Shown piece by piece: positions 21,600 to 33,559 of a stretch of DNA of 64,000 nucleotides. The stretch spans positions 1,514,991 to 1,578,990 of the forward strand of contig NW_006496564.1 of NCBI RefSeq assembly GCF_000471905.2, given 5' to 3'. The stretch's first letter is position 1. Each line of letters opens with the position of its first letter. The translations under genes and the position numbers were made by a program. The stretch is from Amborella trichopoda (Eukaryota > Streptophyta > Magnoliopsida > Amborellales > Amborellaceae). The notes under the pieces were generated by a model. The model was not told the DNA's origin. It saw only the letters and a list, made by a program, of their open reading frames with translations, and made no database searches.

Positions 21600-23040
21600 C
21601 TCGCCTAGGGGAGGAGTCTTCACCATCTTCCGCTGCCTTGTATCTTGACTCTAGCGGCTACTCCACCCCTTCCAAGGGTGGTCCACGTCCCAATACCCTT
21701 AACTGATGATTTCCACTAGCGTTCATGGGCTTCTGTCTCCTACACTCTTTTGTCAAAATGGGGCAACACACACTTGTTGATCTTGCTGGTCACCAAGCAT
21801 GTGGCCCAAGCAGTTCGAATATCCCTCGGGAGCTAAGTCTCCCGGTGCATTCTCAACTGGTCCTTCTTCCAGCGAGAAACCTTGCTATGTCACTTCTTGA
21901 AGAACACTAAGAACGGGCATCCTTTATCTAGCCCATGTTGTCAGGCGAATCAATGAGGGAACTATCCCTCAAGCTTCGCGCTGTGGATGGTGTGATAGGC
22001 AAGGACTCCGCCCCTGACGCTCAGCATAAACATCAGCTCTTTTTGGCTGGTGAGATCACTATCTAGGTGGTGGCCCAGCGTGTCAACGAATGCACGCTCT
22101 GTAAGGCCTCCGACGGGGAATGCAACCCGGGTCATGTGAATATGGTTGTTATAGAATAAGTTGCGCTCATGACTAGGTGTGTGGAAAATTGCCTTTTGCC
22201 CTGCAATCTTCCAACACCCTATTTTTGAGGTAAGTGTCAGGGAAGTAAGCTCCGAGCTAGCCATAAACATAATGGATTGGGAAAGGGGTTTTGAAATTCC
22301 CTCTGAAGGCTTCACCATCTACTATGTCGTTCCCTCCTTCCTCTCCTTGATACAGTCTTCCCCTAGAAATGGCTCCCAGGCCATAATAGATGCTGCACAT
22401 GACTGGCTGTGCGAGTGCATACTATTTTCCCCTTGACATAGAATGTACCTAGACGAATGATGTATGCTCCCCCTAACAGAGAAAACTTGCATAAGAAAAG
22501 TATCAGGTAAGCTACTAGGAAGATATACCCATTATCCTTCCGTAGTTCAAAGACTGTATGGGCTCCTTTTGGGGTGCCTTCTTCCTTGGTGCTGAACCAA
22601 CTTCATCTGTGCAGTCACCGTAGAAAAATGTTATCCATTCGACAAAGGAGACCTGTCCACTTTTGGGCTCATCGTAGAGTCACTGGTAGATCCCAAATAG
22701 CTCTTGAAGCCCATCCAGTGGGGCTTCTTTCCCGACTCTTTCCCCTCCAATGATGGCTGAGTTCGGGGGTACAAACTAGTCATACATAGGACCGAGGAGC
22801 GAAAGCCCACCAATGTAGTGCAAGTCCATCGGAGATATTCCTGCCTCACCATGACCAAGAAGCCACGTATTGCTAACATGACTCCATGTTTCCTGCAATA
22901 CTTTGACCGTGTTTGAGCAACTGTCATAGTAGCCCACGGAGCATTGGAAGGAGGCCAGTAGAGAAGCTCGTCTCAAAATAGCTCTGAAATGGTTCAGTAC
23001 TCTCATTGTCCATGATGAGTAACCCTTCAAATACTAGTGT
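21600..23040 (-). pseudogene. Plant mobile domain (PMD, aminotransferase-like) gene relic
   Basis: On the - strand 23030-22776 reads WTMRVLNHF, then TWLLGHGEAGISPMDLHYIGGLSLLGPMYD, then a stop and FVPPNSA. This matches my knowledge of the start of PMD domains (ordered WG-type motif, GE, I-S-L-x-D-L, GGLPxxGxxYDE). Further pieces follow in order: VSFVEWITFFYGD near 22640, PIHYVYG then stop then LGAYFP near 22260, and 22318-21962 with LMFMLSVRGGVLAYHT, like the FISVRSSYL region of PMDs. Stops and frameshifts occur throughout. PMD proteins occur both as host genes (MAIL1/MAIN type, silencing) and as passengers of transposons. Here it lies between two B LTRs, so a transposon passenger is more likely. 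Confidence 0.7.
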
Positions 23041-23349
23041 TCCCCTTGTACTCGCAGGCCAGCAGAGGACCATTTCATGCATGTGGTTTTTACCATCCTC
23101 CTACCTAAAATCTACAAGTCCCCGCCCGAGGCTATGTTTCAGTGTAGGCAATGCAGGAGGCCTACCCCTTTCTCTACCCTCACATTGTTGTAGTTGTCTT
23201 CTCTCACCGCAAACCGAAAGGGGTCTCTCACAAAGGTGACGCCCAAAGGTCATCGCGGTTCACACAAAGCTTCAGTGAGCCAAATTGGCTCACCCCTCAC
23301 CAAGCTTTCGCCGGTGAATTCATCGGTGCCAAGCTCCCCTAATCATGGG
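23041..23349. other. Segment between PMD relic and inverted B LTR, nothing recognised
   Basis: This would be upstream of the PMD frame. It contains short open frames in several registers but no motif I recognise. The junction with the B LTR at its right is not sharply defined. Confidence 0.4.
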
Positions 23350-24499
23350 AGGTTCTTTACATCTAGGATGGCGCCTGAGCCATGAAGTTAAGACAAAGGC
23401 TTCACTGTCGCGTGCAAGGCACAAAGAAAGGCTATCGGCGTCTCATGATCAAAGGAAGGCTATCGCCGTATCACGACTAAAGGAAGGCTAACGTTGTCTC
23501 ACGGTCAAAAGTGGGCTAGTGTTGTCTATTGAAAAAAAACGCAGCGCCAAGGGGCTATCGCCTTCAACGTCTAACACCTATGCTCCGCTTGTTTGCACGA
23601 GTCACATGTGCGGCACACACATCCCTCAAAATCTAAGCACGATGCCTGACACTCGCGGCATGGCCTGTCTGCATGCAGAGGGTGACTGTTCGCCATCTCA
23701 CGCCCTTTGCCTCCCCGACCATTACAGCCTCGCGGCGTCTCCGGTTCTCACCTCTGTGTTTCCTCTCCTCGTTGAGAACTCACTCCTACTCGTCGGGAAG
23801 CCATTCCGTGTCTATTCCCTCCCTTCCACCAGTGACTGAAGCTAACCAAAAGACACTGAAATTCCTGAAAAAGCTACCCAGTGAACCTACGGGTTTCCCT
23901 TCTCCCTTTCTCGCACTTCTTTATCTGTTGAAAAATCGTAGAGCTTCTAGCAAAGCCCCTACTGCTCCTCCTTCTCTCTCGATAACTAGAAGACCGTCAA
24001 AGTCCCCTGACCCTTTTACAACTTGCCAGCAATCACAGAACTACTCGAAAATCACTGAAATTTCAGCAGAGTATCACTACGACTCTCACAATTTCACCAG
24101 AGTCTCGGTGAGGCCCTAAGAAGTTCCTTGTTCTTTGCTCAGAGGGTCTCAGCACTCTCAAAAGAAATTCACAAGCGCTTTGTAAAGACTTGCGACCTAT
24201 TGAAGTATGCTGAAAATCTCCCAAAGGCCTGCATGCTGCGAGTTTTGGACAGGGAACTCCTGCTAAAGTCTCTTAACGAAAGCCCTGTCTCTTCCTCTAA
24301 AAAGCTCTCTTCATTATTTTACCTTTCAGTAAAACATTAAAATTGGGTTTTACCCCCTCTTATACTCAACAGTGCCACGAAGTGCCCCTCACATGTTCGA
24401 AATGACACTCCAGTCCTCATCTTCAGACGGCGATAGGTGCAGACCAGGGTGGGTCAAGCCCGAGGCCCAAAATGCGAGTCATTGCTGCTTGTGCCTCAT

Positions 24500-24665
24500 G
24501 AACCCACTGCTATCGCCATGCCTTATCGCCACGTGCTTCACAGAGGCTATCGCCACACGCTTCACCGAGGCTATCGCCACGCGCTTTATAGGAGGATATC
24601 GCCGCACGAGGACATCACCATGCGCTTCAACAAGAGTTGTCACCGTGCGCTTCACCTAGGTCTAA
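24500..24665. repeat. 'gcttcaccgaggctatcgcc' repeats in B solo LTR
   Basis: Units of about 30 bp with 'ctatcgccacgcgctt' recur several times here. Related 'ggctatcgcc' motifs also occur at 23430-23560 and 28930-29370 of the same LTR. In B1 the matching stretch (9300-9560) has diverged units with 'gatgaggcgcgtg'. Confidence 0.6.
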
Positions 24666-24889
24666 CACTATGAGCGCATCATCTAGGTTTAACATCGTGT
24701 GCGTCATCAAAAACTTAGCGCCGTGTGCATGCTTCAGCACTGCGGATTTTAGATTTTTCCCACTTTCCCCATAATGTGACCCCGTCATCCCCACAAGCAA
24801 GCCGCCACTTTGTATCCCAAGGGAGTCAAGTCTCCAGTTACGGCCCTGTGCCCCATGGAGTCACATTCACTACCCACCTTAAGCGGTGT

Positions 24890-26510
24890 AAGTGCACAAC
24901 CCTAAACTGCATGGTCCAAATTATATGACCTTAAACTGCAGCAGAGGTCTAGTTGCAAGACCTTAAAATGCATGATCTTAGCTGTAGGACTTTAAACTGC
25001 ATAGTCATGGTCCAAACTATATGACCTTAAACTGTAGCGGAGATCTAGTTGCACGACCTTAAACTGCACAGTCCTCATTGCTTGACTCTAAACTTCATAA
25101 CCATTTTCCAGTTGTATGACCTTAAACTGTAGTGCACATCCTTGTCGCATGATGTTAAAAGGCTTAGCACCATGGTCCAAACTATATGACCTTAAACTGT
25201 AGCGGAGGTCTAATTGCACGAACTTAAATTGCATAGTCCTATCTGCATGACTTTAAACTGCATAGCTATGGCCCAAGTTATAAAGACCTTAAAACTGTTA
25301 GGCACATAGTCCATTCACAGGACTTTAAGCTTGAAATGGACTTCACTATCCGCAGTGGAGTTACACCTCTGCTCCTTACTGCAGTTCCCAATAGAGCTGC
25401 ATGCAGACCACTGTCCCTCATCCCCAGTAAGAGTCACATCCCTATTGAGGCCCATTATCCCTAGGGAGTTAAGGTCATTCGTATCTTTTCAATCCCCAGT
25501 GGGGTTGAATTTATGCTCCGTCCTTCATTCTCAGTGGAGTCACACACATACAATTGCCCATTATTCCCGTGGGGTCATGCTTAACCCTTTAATCCCCTGT
25601 GGGTTAGTCGCATACCAAGCTATCCCCAGGAGTTGGGTTACTTTCCCATGAGCCATGGAGTTCCATCTTTCACCTTAGGGAGTCATACTTATCCTCTAAT
25701 CATCCGTAAGGTCTGCTTCTCCATCTAAACCTCCTGTTTGTTTTAACCATCATTATCCCCAAGCGAGTTGAATTGCTATCCATGAACCTATTCCCCATGG
25801 AGCTTCACTTACATGGAAACCCACCTAAAGTGGTCTAGTTGTATGACCTTAAACTGTATGGTTCTAGCTGCAGGACTTTAAACTGCATAGCCATAGTCCA
25901 AATTATATGACCTTAAAGTGTAGCGGAGGTCTAGTTGCACGACCTTAAACTGCATGGTCCTAGTTGCATGACTTTAAACTGCATAACTACGATCCAATAT
26001 ATATGACCTTAAATCATAGGGCACGTCATGGCCCCATAACTTTAAACTGCTTTGCCCAAGTCCTGGAGGCATGACCTTAAAGACGTCCCCACATACGCGC
26101 ACACCCCCTTTACATGCATTTTCACGCACGCTTTCCCTAACTGACCCATTCATGTGTGTGCACCACCTTCACTGCTTCCCCAGTGAACCCATGCACTTCA
26201 CTACCATCATCCATCATTCCTCTGTGAGTCTCACCCACGCTCACAAAATGGCAAACCATTTCGCCATCCATACTCATCATAAGCTAGTGGGTCACTAGTT
26301 TTCATCCACTATTCATACATCATCCATCTTTCATAGGTAGCCTTGTGCCATCTCCCCAAAGTGAGTCAAAACCACCACCATACTCACACCATGCCCTCCA
26401 CAGACTGTCATTCATCACCAGTATGGTCCATCTGTATGACCCTAAACTATAGTGCATGTCCTGGGTGCATGACGTTAAAAGGCTTCACACAGGTCCCGAA
26501 GGCATGACCT
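24890..26510. repeat. 'gaccttaaactg' repeat field of B LTR (inverted copy)
   Basis: This is the reverse complement of the field at 7990-9170. The motifs 'atgaccttaaactg', 'gtagcggaggtctagttgca' and 'catggtccaaactata' alternate. A stretch at 25330-25830 with 'ccccagtggagt' motifs interrupts it; the counterpart in the 61168-63560 fragment is at 63080-63540. Confidence 0.8.
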
Positions 26511-28813
26511 TAAACAGGCCTTCACAAAATAAATGGGCGTGGTGTATACCTAGACAAGGTAAAGCCATGAGTAAAAATGATGGATGAGCATGGTCATGAA
26601 ACCATGAGTAAAAGAGTTTCGTGAAAACAAAAACCCGGGCACGGTGGAATCCCTAAAAGGGCACCGTGAGCAAAACCAGATGAAAACAGTTGATATATCT
26701 GAAATGTCATGGGTAAAAAAGCCCCGAATAAAAGGAATTTGATGAAAATTGTCTTTAAGACGCTACTTCCCCAGTCTAGGTGAAAACCCCAAAAGATCCC
26801 TTGGACCAACAAAAAGTAGGTTGACGCAGCATCACAATCTCAACTAGCACCCAATTGCCAAACAGGCATAATTCTGGCTAATGAGGTCCACACAAAATCC
26901 TTGATTGCCAGTATCTAATCACAACACAAAATGGCTCACTCGGGAGTGAGAGCCTCATAAGATCTCCCACACTTCAACACCAAAAAAAAAACTAGTCCCT
27001 GATGGTGCAGGCGATGAACAAAAAATCCCTCGAAAACAAAAACGAGTCCTTGAGGGTGTGGGCGATGAACAAAAAATCCCTCAAAATGCTAAAGAAGCTC
27101 ACGAAGGGAAGAAACTGACAAAGCCAGGTGAGAATCTGCCAGAGACTTCAAAGTGATGCCTCGCCATGAAGCCGCCTCACCAAAATCCCTTCCAAGCCGA
27201 TAGGCCCTGACGTTAGGGACAGGCCGACTGGACCCCGTAGGATGAGGACCCACGAGCTACCTTGACTGTCAAAAGCAAACTTAGTGTAGCAGCAAACAAT
27301 GCCGACCGAAGGCTCATAGCACTTAGCTTCCAGATAGGCCTGATTTTTGGCCAATGAGGTCCATAGAAAAAGCCTCAGCAGTTAGAATCCCAAATAGTCC
27401 CTTGAGGATGCAGAGTTCTACAAGATCCCTCAAAGCCTCATGTCCCCCTAAAGTCACAACGGATGGACATGTACATTGCATCCAAAAGTCTTAGCATCCT
27501 TTTCAAATGTTGTCCCTCTCACTTCCCTCGAAGCACAACATTCATTGGGAGAGCTGTTTAAAGACATTTTTCAGTACCTTGGTCCTTAATGAGGAATAAG
27601 GGAGAAGCCGATCAATAAAGCCTAACAAACAGTGGAAATTTTGATAGTCGCAGAATGGTCCCAGAACTAGTTAAGATCTTCATAAGGACTCCAAAAAGTC
27701 TCCTGCCAAGTTTCGTTGCAATCCGACATGTCTAAGGCAGTGCAATCTGAGAAACAGTTCTGGCAAAATCAATCTCTTGCACAAAAAACGGACCCCCATA
27801 ACTATAACTATATTTTCAGCACGTCAAATTGTTGTAGGACCACCCCCATTGGATCCAACATGGTTGAAAACCCTTAGAGGGCAAATTTCAACTTGAACGG
27901 GCACTCCATAAAGAAGTTATGAGTAGAAGACAAAAACAGGACGAGCCGCACAATATTCCCGTGCGGCCACCTTACAACTAAACTCCATTAAAGGGATAGT
28001 CACGAATAGTGACTTTCGATGGCCATATCTCATTCGTCCCGAGTCAGATGATGCTCAAATTTTGTGAGCATGTTCATCTCGTCAAGACGAGCATTTTGAT
28101 ATGTGGCACGCCTCGCAACGACACCTGAGCATGGAGAAACGCTATAGAGAAGTTTCCAATCCGTGAAGAAAGTTACAGGAAATCAGCAGCGACACGCCTC
28201 GCTCGAGCGACCGAATCACGTTGCTCGTGACCTCGATCGATGTGAAACCAGTTCCATCGTGTGAGTAAGGTCCATGGCTATCACTGGTCCGAACCCCCGC
28301 AGGATAAACAGCCAAATTTCGTACACGAAGCCTATGAAGTGACTACAAAAATACCAAAGTTACAAAATCTTCGTCTGGGCACGAAATCGAGCTACGTTTG
28401 TTGCCACGTGACCGTGACGGCATGCTCATTCTGATCCAGTGAAGAAATCATGCAAAAACATCAAGAAATGAGCACACTATCGATCCAAAGTTTATGAAAT
28501 TCATCCAAAGTTCAAGTTACATGATCGTGGCTTAAAAACACGATCCATGGCTCAAAGTTAGTATTAAATCCATCATCATGCCAAGTCTTACAAGAAAACA
28601 ATCATCTTTCGGACAAACGGGCACTAGAGCAACCCCGGATAATCCATGAAAGATCACGTACATTCTACAGCAGCAGCAGGGACTGCTATGAAATTTTCAC
28701 AATTGTTAGGAAGGGGCAAATCAATCATTTTGCACCCTATTTTCCTATTTTATTTAATTCAATTAAATCTAAATTTTCAACATTTAGCTTTAAGTCTGAT
28801 CAATCCACCCATG

Positions 28814-29560
28814 TTTCCCCTCCTGTGGTTTCATAGGTCTAGCATGGCGATGGCAGTGTCATGCCGAGCTTCTTTCTCCCTCTCCTCATTCGTCTCTGTC
28901 TCTCGGCGAGGAGTGCAGACGACGGTGCCTAGTGCCGCCTACAGGACGCTGTTGCGTGCCTATCGCAGACAATGATGCCTATCGCTGCCTGCAAAGGGTT
29001 GAGGCAATACCTATCGCCACCCATAGGGGTCTCACCCTGTTGCGTGCCTATCGTAGATGGCGATGCCTATCACCGCCCGCGAAGGGTTGCAACAATAGCC
29101 ATCACCATCAGCTAGCTTCTTTCGTGTACTAGGTGCCTATCACTGTGTGCAAGCTTCTTTCACGAGCTCGGTGCTTATCTCTGTCCGTGAGCTTTTTTTC
29201 ATGCGCTCAGTGCCTATCGTAGTCCGCGAGCTTCCTTCGTGCGCTCGGTGCCTATCATCGCCCGCAAGCTTCTCTTGCGTCCCACGCCTATCGCCGCGTG
29301 CTTCATAAGGAACCATCGTCGCGAACTTTATAAAAGGCTATCGTTGTGCTCTTCACGAGGAGCCATCGCCGCCCACGAGGGGATGTTCTCCCTTCTCATG
29401 TTGCCAACGGCGATACTTAACGTCGTTTGTAGTTCACTGCTCACCCTCTGACCATGAGCAACAATGTCCAGCGCCGTCCAAGGACCGCGCTACTGTTACT
29501 CTACGGCTGACGATGGCGATGTCTAACGCCGTCGGGACCCCATCTCTTCACTGTCTCACA
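28814..29560 (+). other. Diverged R/U5 part of the B solo LTR
   Basis: At 28813 similarity with the B1 LTRs stops just before the place where B1 has its TATA box, and it resumes near 29560. The intervening sequence is dominated by 'gcctatcgccgcc'-like repeats. The solo LTR therefore lacks the B1-type TATA box; it may be a promoter variant or contain a replacement. Confidence 0.5.
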
Positions 29561-30262
29561 CCTTCCCTTTATTCTATTATCTTCTCCCTTGACTGAGGGT
29601 AGACTCAGTCTAGCACTGCCATAGCAGTCTGGATGTCGAGCAGTATTGCCATCATGCTGGTCTTGAGTACCATGCCCATCTTGCTGCCACATCAGATTAG
29701 GACAGTCATATTGGCATTGGTTTCGAATAGTATTGTCGTCGTGCTGGTCCTGAGTATCACGCCCCTCTTGCTACCACTCTGAGTAGGTCACTGGTCCAGC
29801 TATCATACTAGTCTTGTCCCTTCATCAAGTCCTCTTTTTCCTTTTCTCTCTTTGCTTAAACTCTCTTCTTCATCACCGTAACTTCTCACGAATGTGCATT
29901 GCCCTAAGACAAGGGTGGGTCCTTCGGCCCACTTGTCCTGTAAGTTAACCATAATAGTATTGTGCACAAAACAAGGAGATTGCAGGTCAAGGCAGGCGAT
30001 TTTGAGCTAGCTGAAGCAGTTGGGGGGCTTTCCGTCGTGATCTAAGAGGGCACCAGCGTGAGTTAGCCCTAGTAAGTCACGGACCCAGGTGAGGTCGGTC
30101 CCCACCTCATATTCAATTCCTCTCTCACCAGTTGGACACCTGCCCTTGTTCTGTGAACGAAGTTCCCGAGAGAGTGATCTCAGGTCCTGGGTCTTCAGAA
30201 CCCAAGACACGTGTCACCAGATCACCTAGATCCGAGGAGGCGAGATCGAGGCACCTAACCTA

Positions 30263-31439
30263 GAAAGTCCATCTTCCGATGCTGTCAATGCTTAAGTACA
30301 AAGTTAACCAAATTTGTATCTCTAATAAATGATCAGCCTAATTCTCGAGCCTAATTGGATTAATATCTCACTGGACGCATGCTTAAATAAACTAGTTGCA
30401 CATTTTTCGGGCGTGTGAGAGACATATACAGATCGTGAGAGATTCACCATTCTGTGGTAATTTTTTGTTTTACTTTCGGTTGGGAGTTCAAGATATTGGG
30501 AATAGCATGAACTCCAATATAATGGGGTAGATATTTTTAAGGTTTTGTGTTTCTCCAAGTGTTTATGTATGGAGAAATAAATACATTGCAGTTCGTGGAA
30601 ATTTTTTTATGGTTATATTTTTCATTTGTTATCAACACTCTCACGAACAAGGAATTTAAGCAAGTCTTCGTAAATAAAAACAAAAATAGAAAAACCAGTT
30701 CTCCCAAACAAAAACAAAACAAAGAGGTTTCCTACAATATTTAACTCTTTCCTTGCCGGCTTAGGGGAGAAGATCCTCTTAGGGAGGATAGTAGCAGCAC
30801 TTCCTTTCTCTCTCTAGAGAGACAAAGAGAGAAAAACTAGACTGTAATGGAAAGTATTGGAAACAATATTGCGAAGGATCCAAAGCTCGTAATGCCAAGT
30901 TTTAGAACTATGCATATTAATGACTATGTATTAATAAGCTGCAAGGCAGTTACCAATTTATGGCCCAAACTTTTTTCTGTGTTTTTCTTTTTCTTTTCCA
31001 ATCATGCTTGACAACACATGGCCGGGACCTAGGGCTCTATCCAGTTGCACGCCTGATAATTTCATTTATGGCAACATAAGAATTGATTTTTTTTTTCCCT
31101 TATTTTCGCACTTTTTTAAGGTAATTATTGTCCTTATATAATGTTCATAAGTTTTTCGTTTTATTGGCATTTTTGAAAAAAAAAAAAACATTTAGAACCT
31201 CTTTTAGTTGCTTAACAGCTATAAAAGCTTTTATAACTTCACCATCCTTTCCCTATGACAAAAATCTCGATTAAAAAAGCAAAAAAAAATAAAAATAAAA
31301 ACTAAAAGAAAATTCAGTCAACAGAAGATATGGCCATCGATAGCTAATATCTTCATTATATTACATGTTACCCGATAGAATTATTATTGTTCTCACCCTG
31401 CGTGAACTCCATATAGACCATAAGAATTAGTAATTAGTT
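30263..31439. other. AT-rich segment, no gene recognised
   Basis: Base composition changes abruptly at 30263 from GC-balanced LTR to AT-rich DNA. It contains A and T runs (31089, 31178) and short open frames without recognisable domains. Confidence 0.5.
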
Positions 31440-32480
31440 GAGATTACTATTTTTTGGTAACACGACAAAGATTCCCTTCTATTACCCCTACACCATTTGT
31501 CTGATTTCTCTGATGACTTTCACCAAACTTGGGATAAGACCTTATCTTGAGTTGTCAGCTTTTTCACAGTAGAAGAATTGCACCTCATTCTCCGTAAGTA
31601 ATGGCATATGAAACCCTTGAATACTATGTACCGTTTAAATCTTAAGTACTCACTGAAAAGAAGAAAAAAGAAAAAAGAGAGAGAAAAAAACTTTCACTAA
31701 AGTAGAGAAAGAAAAGTTTAACCATGTCAAATTCAGGATTCGTAGTAAATTCCTTTGAAATATAGGATCATTCCGTCCTTTGGTACTGTGTTACAATTAA
31801 ACTTGGTTTGAACTGACCAATTCTTATCAGGTAACCTTGCTTGATTTTATTTAGATTCTGTATTACATATATGAGAGTTGAAAGATATCTTCACCGTTTA
31901 AAATTTGAAGTAGATAACCTCTGATGCCAAATTTGGACCCATACAATTTATTGGTTTCTCCGAGAATTTTTTTTAAAACTAAAAAACCAAAAAGCACAAT
32001 CTTAAGATATTTTTAGCAATTCTTTGTATTTCTAAACGTGACTATCCCTTCTTTTCTATTTCTAAAAGTCACAAGAGCCTCAATGTTCGAAATTCAGACT
32101 TCTAATGGGTTTTGGGCATCAACCACACATTCCACATTTAATTTAACATTTCTAGCTTTTCTAAATTGGTCATCTTCTTCCCAGTCTCTTAATTATGTTT
32201 GCCATCCATTTTACCTCATATTAGTAGTTGAAGACACATTTTCTAGGAGTCAGACATGGACTATTGATTCCAGTATTGATAAGAAAAATGTTTATGGTAA
32301 ATTTCAAAATCAGAATTATAACATGGGACATTGACATTGGTAACGCAACAAACATGTGGATATCTCAATATTGGTGATAAGCCTAAAATAGGTCTCTATC
32401 CAACTAGAAGCGAGCCTTTGAAACAAGTCATCATCAATTTCTTACATTGGAAGAAGGAAAAAAATGTTAGCATTAGTTTC
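31440..32480. repeat. Duplicated segment, copy 1
   Basis: This stretch matches, with much divergence, 35770-36180 plus 41498-42130. Shared landmarks in order are 'acaccatttgtct', 'taaccatgt..aattcaggatt', 'tgaaatata', 'ttctgtattacataaatgag'-like, 'gtcagacatg' and 'aacatggg', then 'aataggtctc'. It shows no conserved coding frame. Confidence 0.7.
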
Positions 32481-32599
32481 CATTTAACTAGAAACCAAAA
32501 AGCTTTCTAGTTTCCATTTAACTAGAAATAAAAAAAGCAATATTTATACTGTGGCCTTTCCAAAAACTATGATTGTCGGATTTTATTTCTATTGCTCCC

Positions 32600-33022
32600 C
32601 CTCAAATTCGACTAGAAGGCATCTGAATTTCAAGTAAAGCAAAGATCTTGAAAACATCTTGTGGCGGTGAAGATATTAGTTACTTGATTGCAAGAGGAAA
32701 CAAGTCAGGTAAGTGCAACTTTTTCACTAACAAAATGATCGTCTAACTCAATGTGCTTTGTTCAGCCATAAAAAATAGGATTAATTATCATATAGAGAGC
32801 ACTAATATTGTCAAAAACGTTGGTGGTTGAGGAAGAGGCATCCTAATATCTCAAAGAATAAAAGAAAGCCATGTCAATTCTTTAGTGGATACTATAGATC
32901 GGTATTAAGCTTCAGCATTTGAACGAGTCACAGTCGATTGTTTTTTAGTACACCAAGATAAGCAATTGGAACCATGGTAATGTAAACCAGTGTTTGAACA
33001 ACGAGTGTTTGGACACCCAGCC
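32600..33022 (-). pseudogene. Ty1/copia RNase H end with polypurine tract (relic)
   Basis: On the - strand a frame with many interruptions reads SKKQSTVTRSNAEA, then YRSIVSTKELTWLSFIL, a copia RNase H signature (WSSKKQ..V..SSAEAEYR). It ends in 'gaatttgaggggga' near 32606, a typical copia polypurine tract preceding a 3' LTR. The element is cut on its 5' side at 33022, immediately before the copia LTR that starts at 33027. Confidence 0.75.
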
Positions 33023-33026
33023 TAGT

Positions 33027-33357
33027 TGTTGAAATATAATCATATACAGCTAGCTGTAATTACAACTAGCTACCCAAATATGATACACGGATGATATGGT
33101 TACCCAAATCCCATATTTTGGGTAACTAAATATGAAGAATATCTTGGTGATATATTTAAAAGATATTTGGGGAATCAGTTTCAATTTAGTTGTTATCTTG
33201 TATCTTCTATTTAAAACTAGGGTGAATGAAACAATTGGCATAATTGAATAGCCCTTCAACCGTGGATGTAGATCCAAGCGGCCAAACCACATAAAGTCGC
33301 ATTTTCTTCTTCCTCCTCTTCTTCTCATATTGCCTCTTCTTCTTAATTTTCTCGGCA
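33027..33357 (+). repeat. Copia 5' LTR (331 bp)
   Basis: The segment starts TGTTGAAATA and ends TTCTCGGCA directly in front of the PBS, matching the TG...CA rule. It has the short length usual for copia LTRs. Its partner 3' LTR was not found in the window. Confidence 0.72.
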
Positions 33358-33372
33358 TGGTATTAGAGCAAC
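33358..33372 (+). promoter_or_regulatory. Copia primer binding site (tRNA-iMet type)
   Basis: TGGTATTAGAGCAAC abuts the LTR end and resembles the complement of the initiator methionine tRNA 3' end (TGGTATCAGAGC). Confidence 0.78.
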
Positions 33373-33559
33373 TAATAATCCACGGCCCTCTCCATCCTAT
33401 TAGTGCAGTTTCTGTCTCTAAAAAGGATCTTGTCAAGCGTTGCATGTTGTTGTTTGCAGCAGCAGAGGGTTGTGGTTGTTATTCATTATATGTCTTTGTG
33501 TTGCATACATGTTTGCACCTGCTGCATATGCGGTTGCACCTAATGCTTTGTTGTTTGCA

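Larger units (their letters stand above)
23350..30262 (+). repeat. B-family solo LTR in + orientation (~6.9 kb)
   Basis: This is the reverse complement of the B1 LTRs. 23900 matches 10100, 24420-24480 matches 9570-9680, 24890-26510 matches the repeat field at 7990-9170, 26930 matches the 45-bp repeats, 27540-28813 matches 6400-5160, and 29560-30262 matches 19430-18887. The right end reads ...CACCTAACCTA at 30262, exactly where the LTR stops and the PBS would start in B1. No PBS or gag follows, so LTR-LTR recombination leaving a solo LTR is the simplest reading. The left end is approximate; no target duplication was confirmed. Confidence 0.75.

Noticed and set aside
28646-28975. 109-codon frame as a host gene start
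   Set aside because: It spans the B solo LTR, including the point where homology with B1 stops, and has no recognisable domain.
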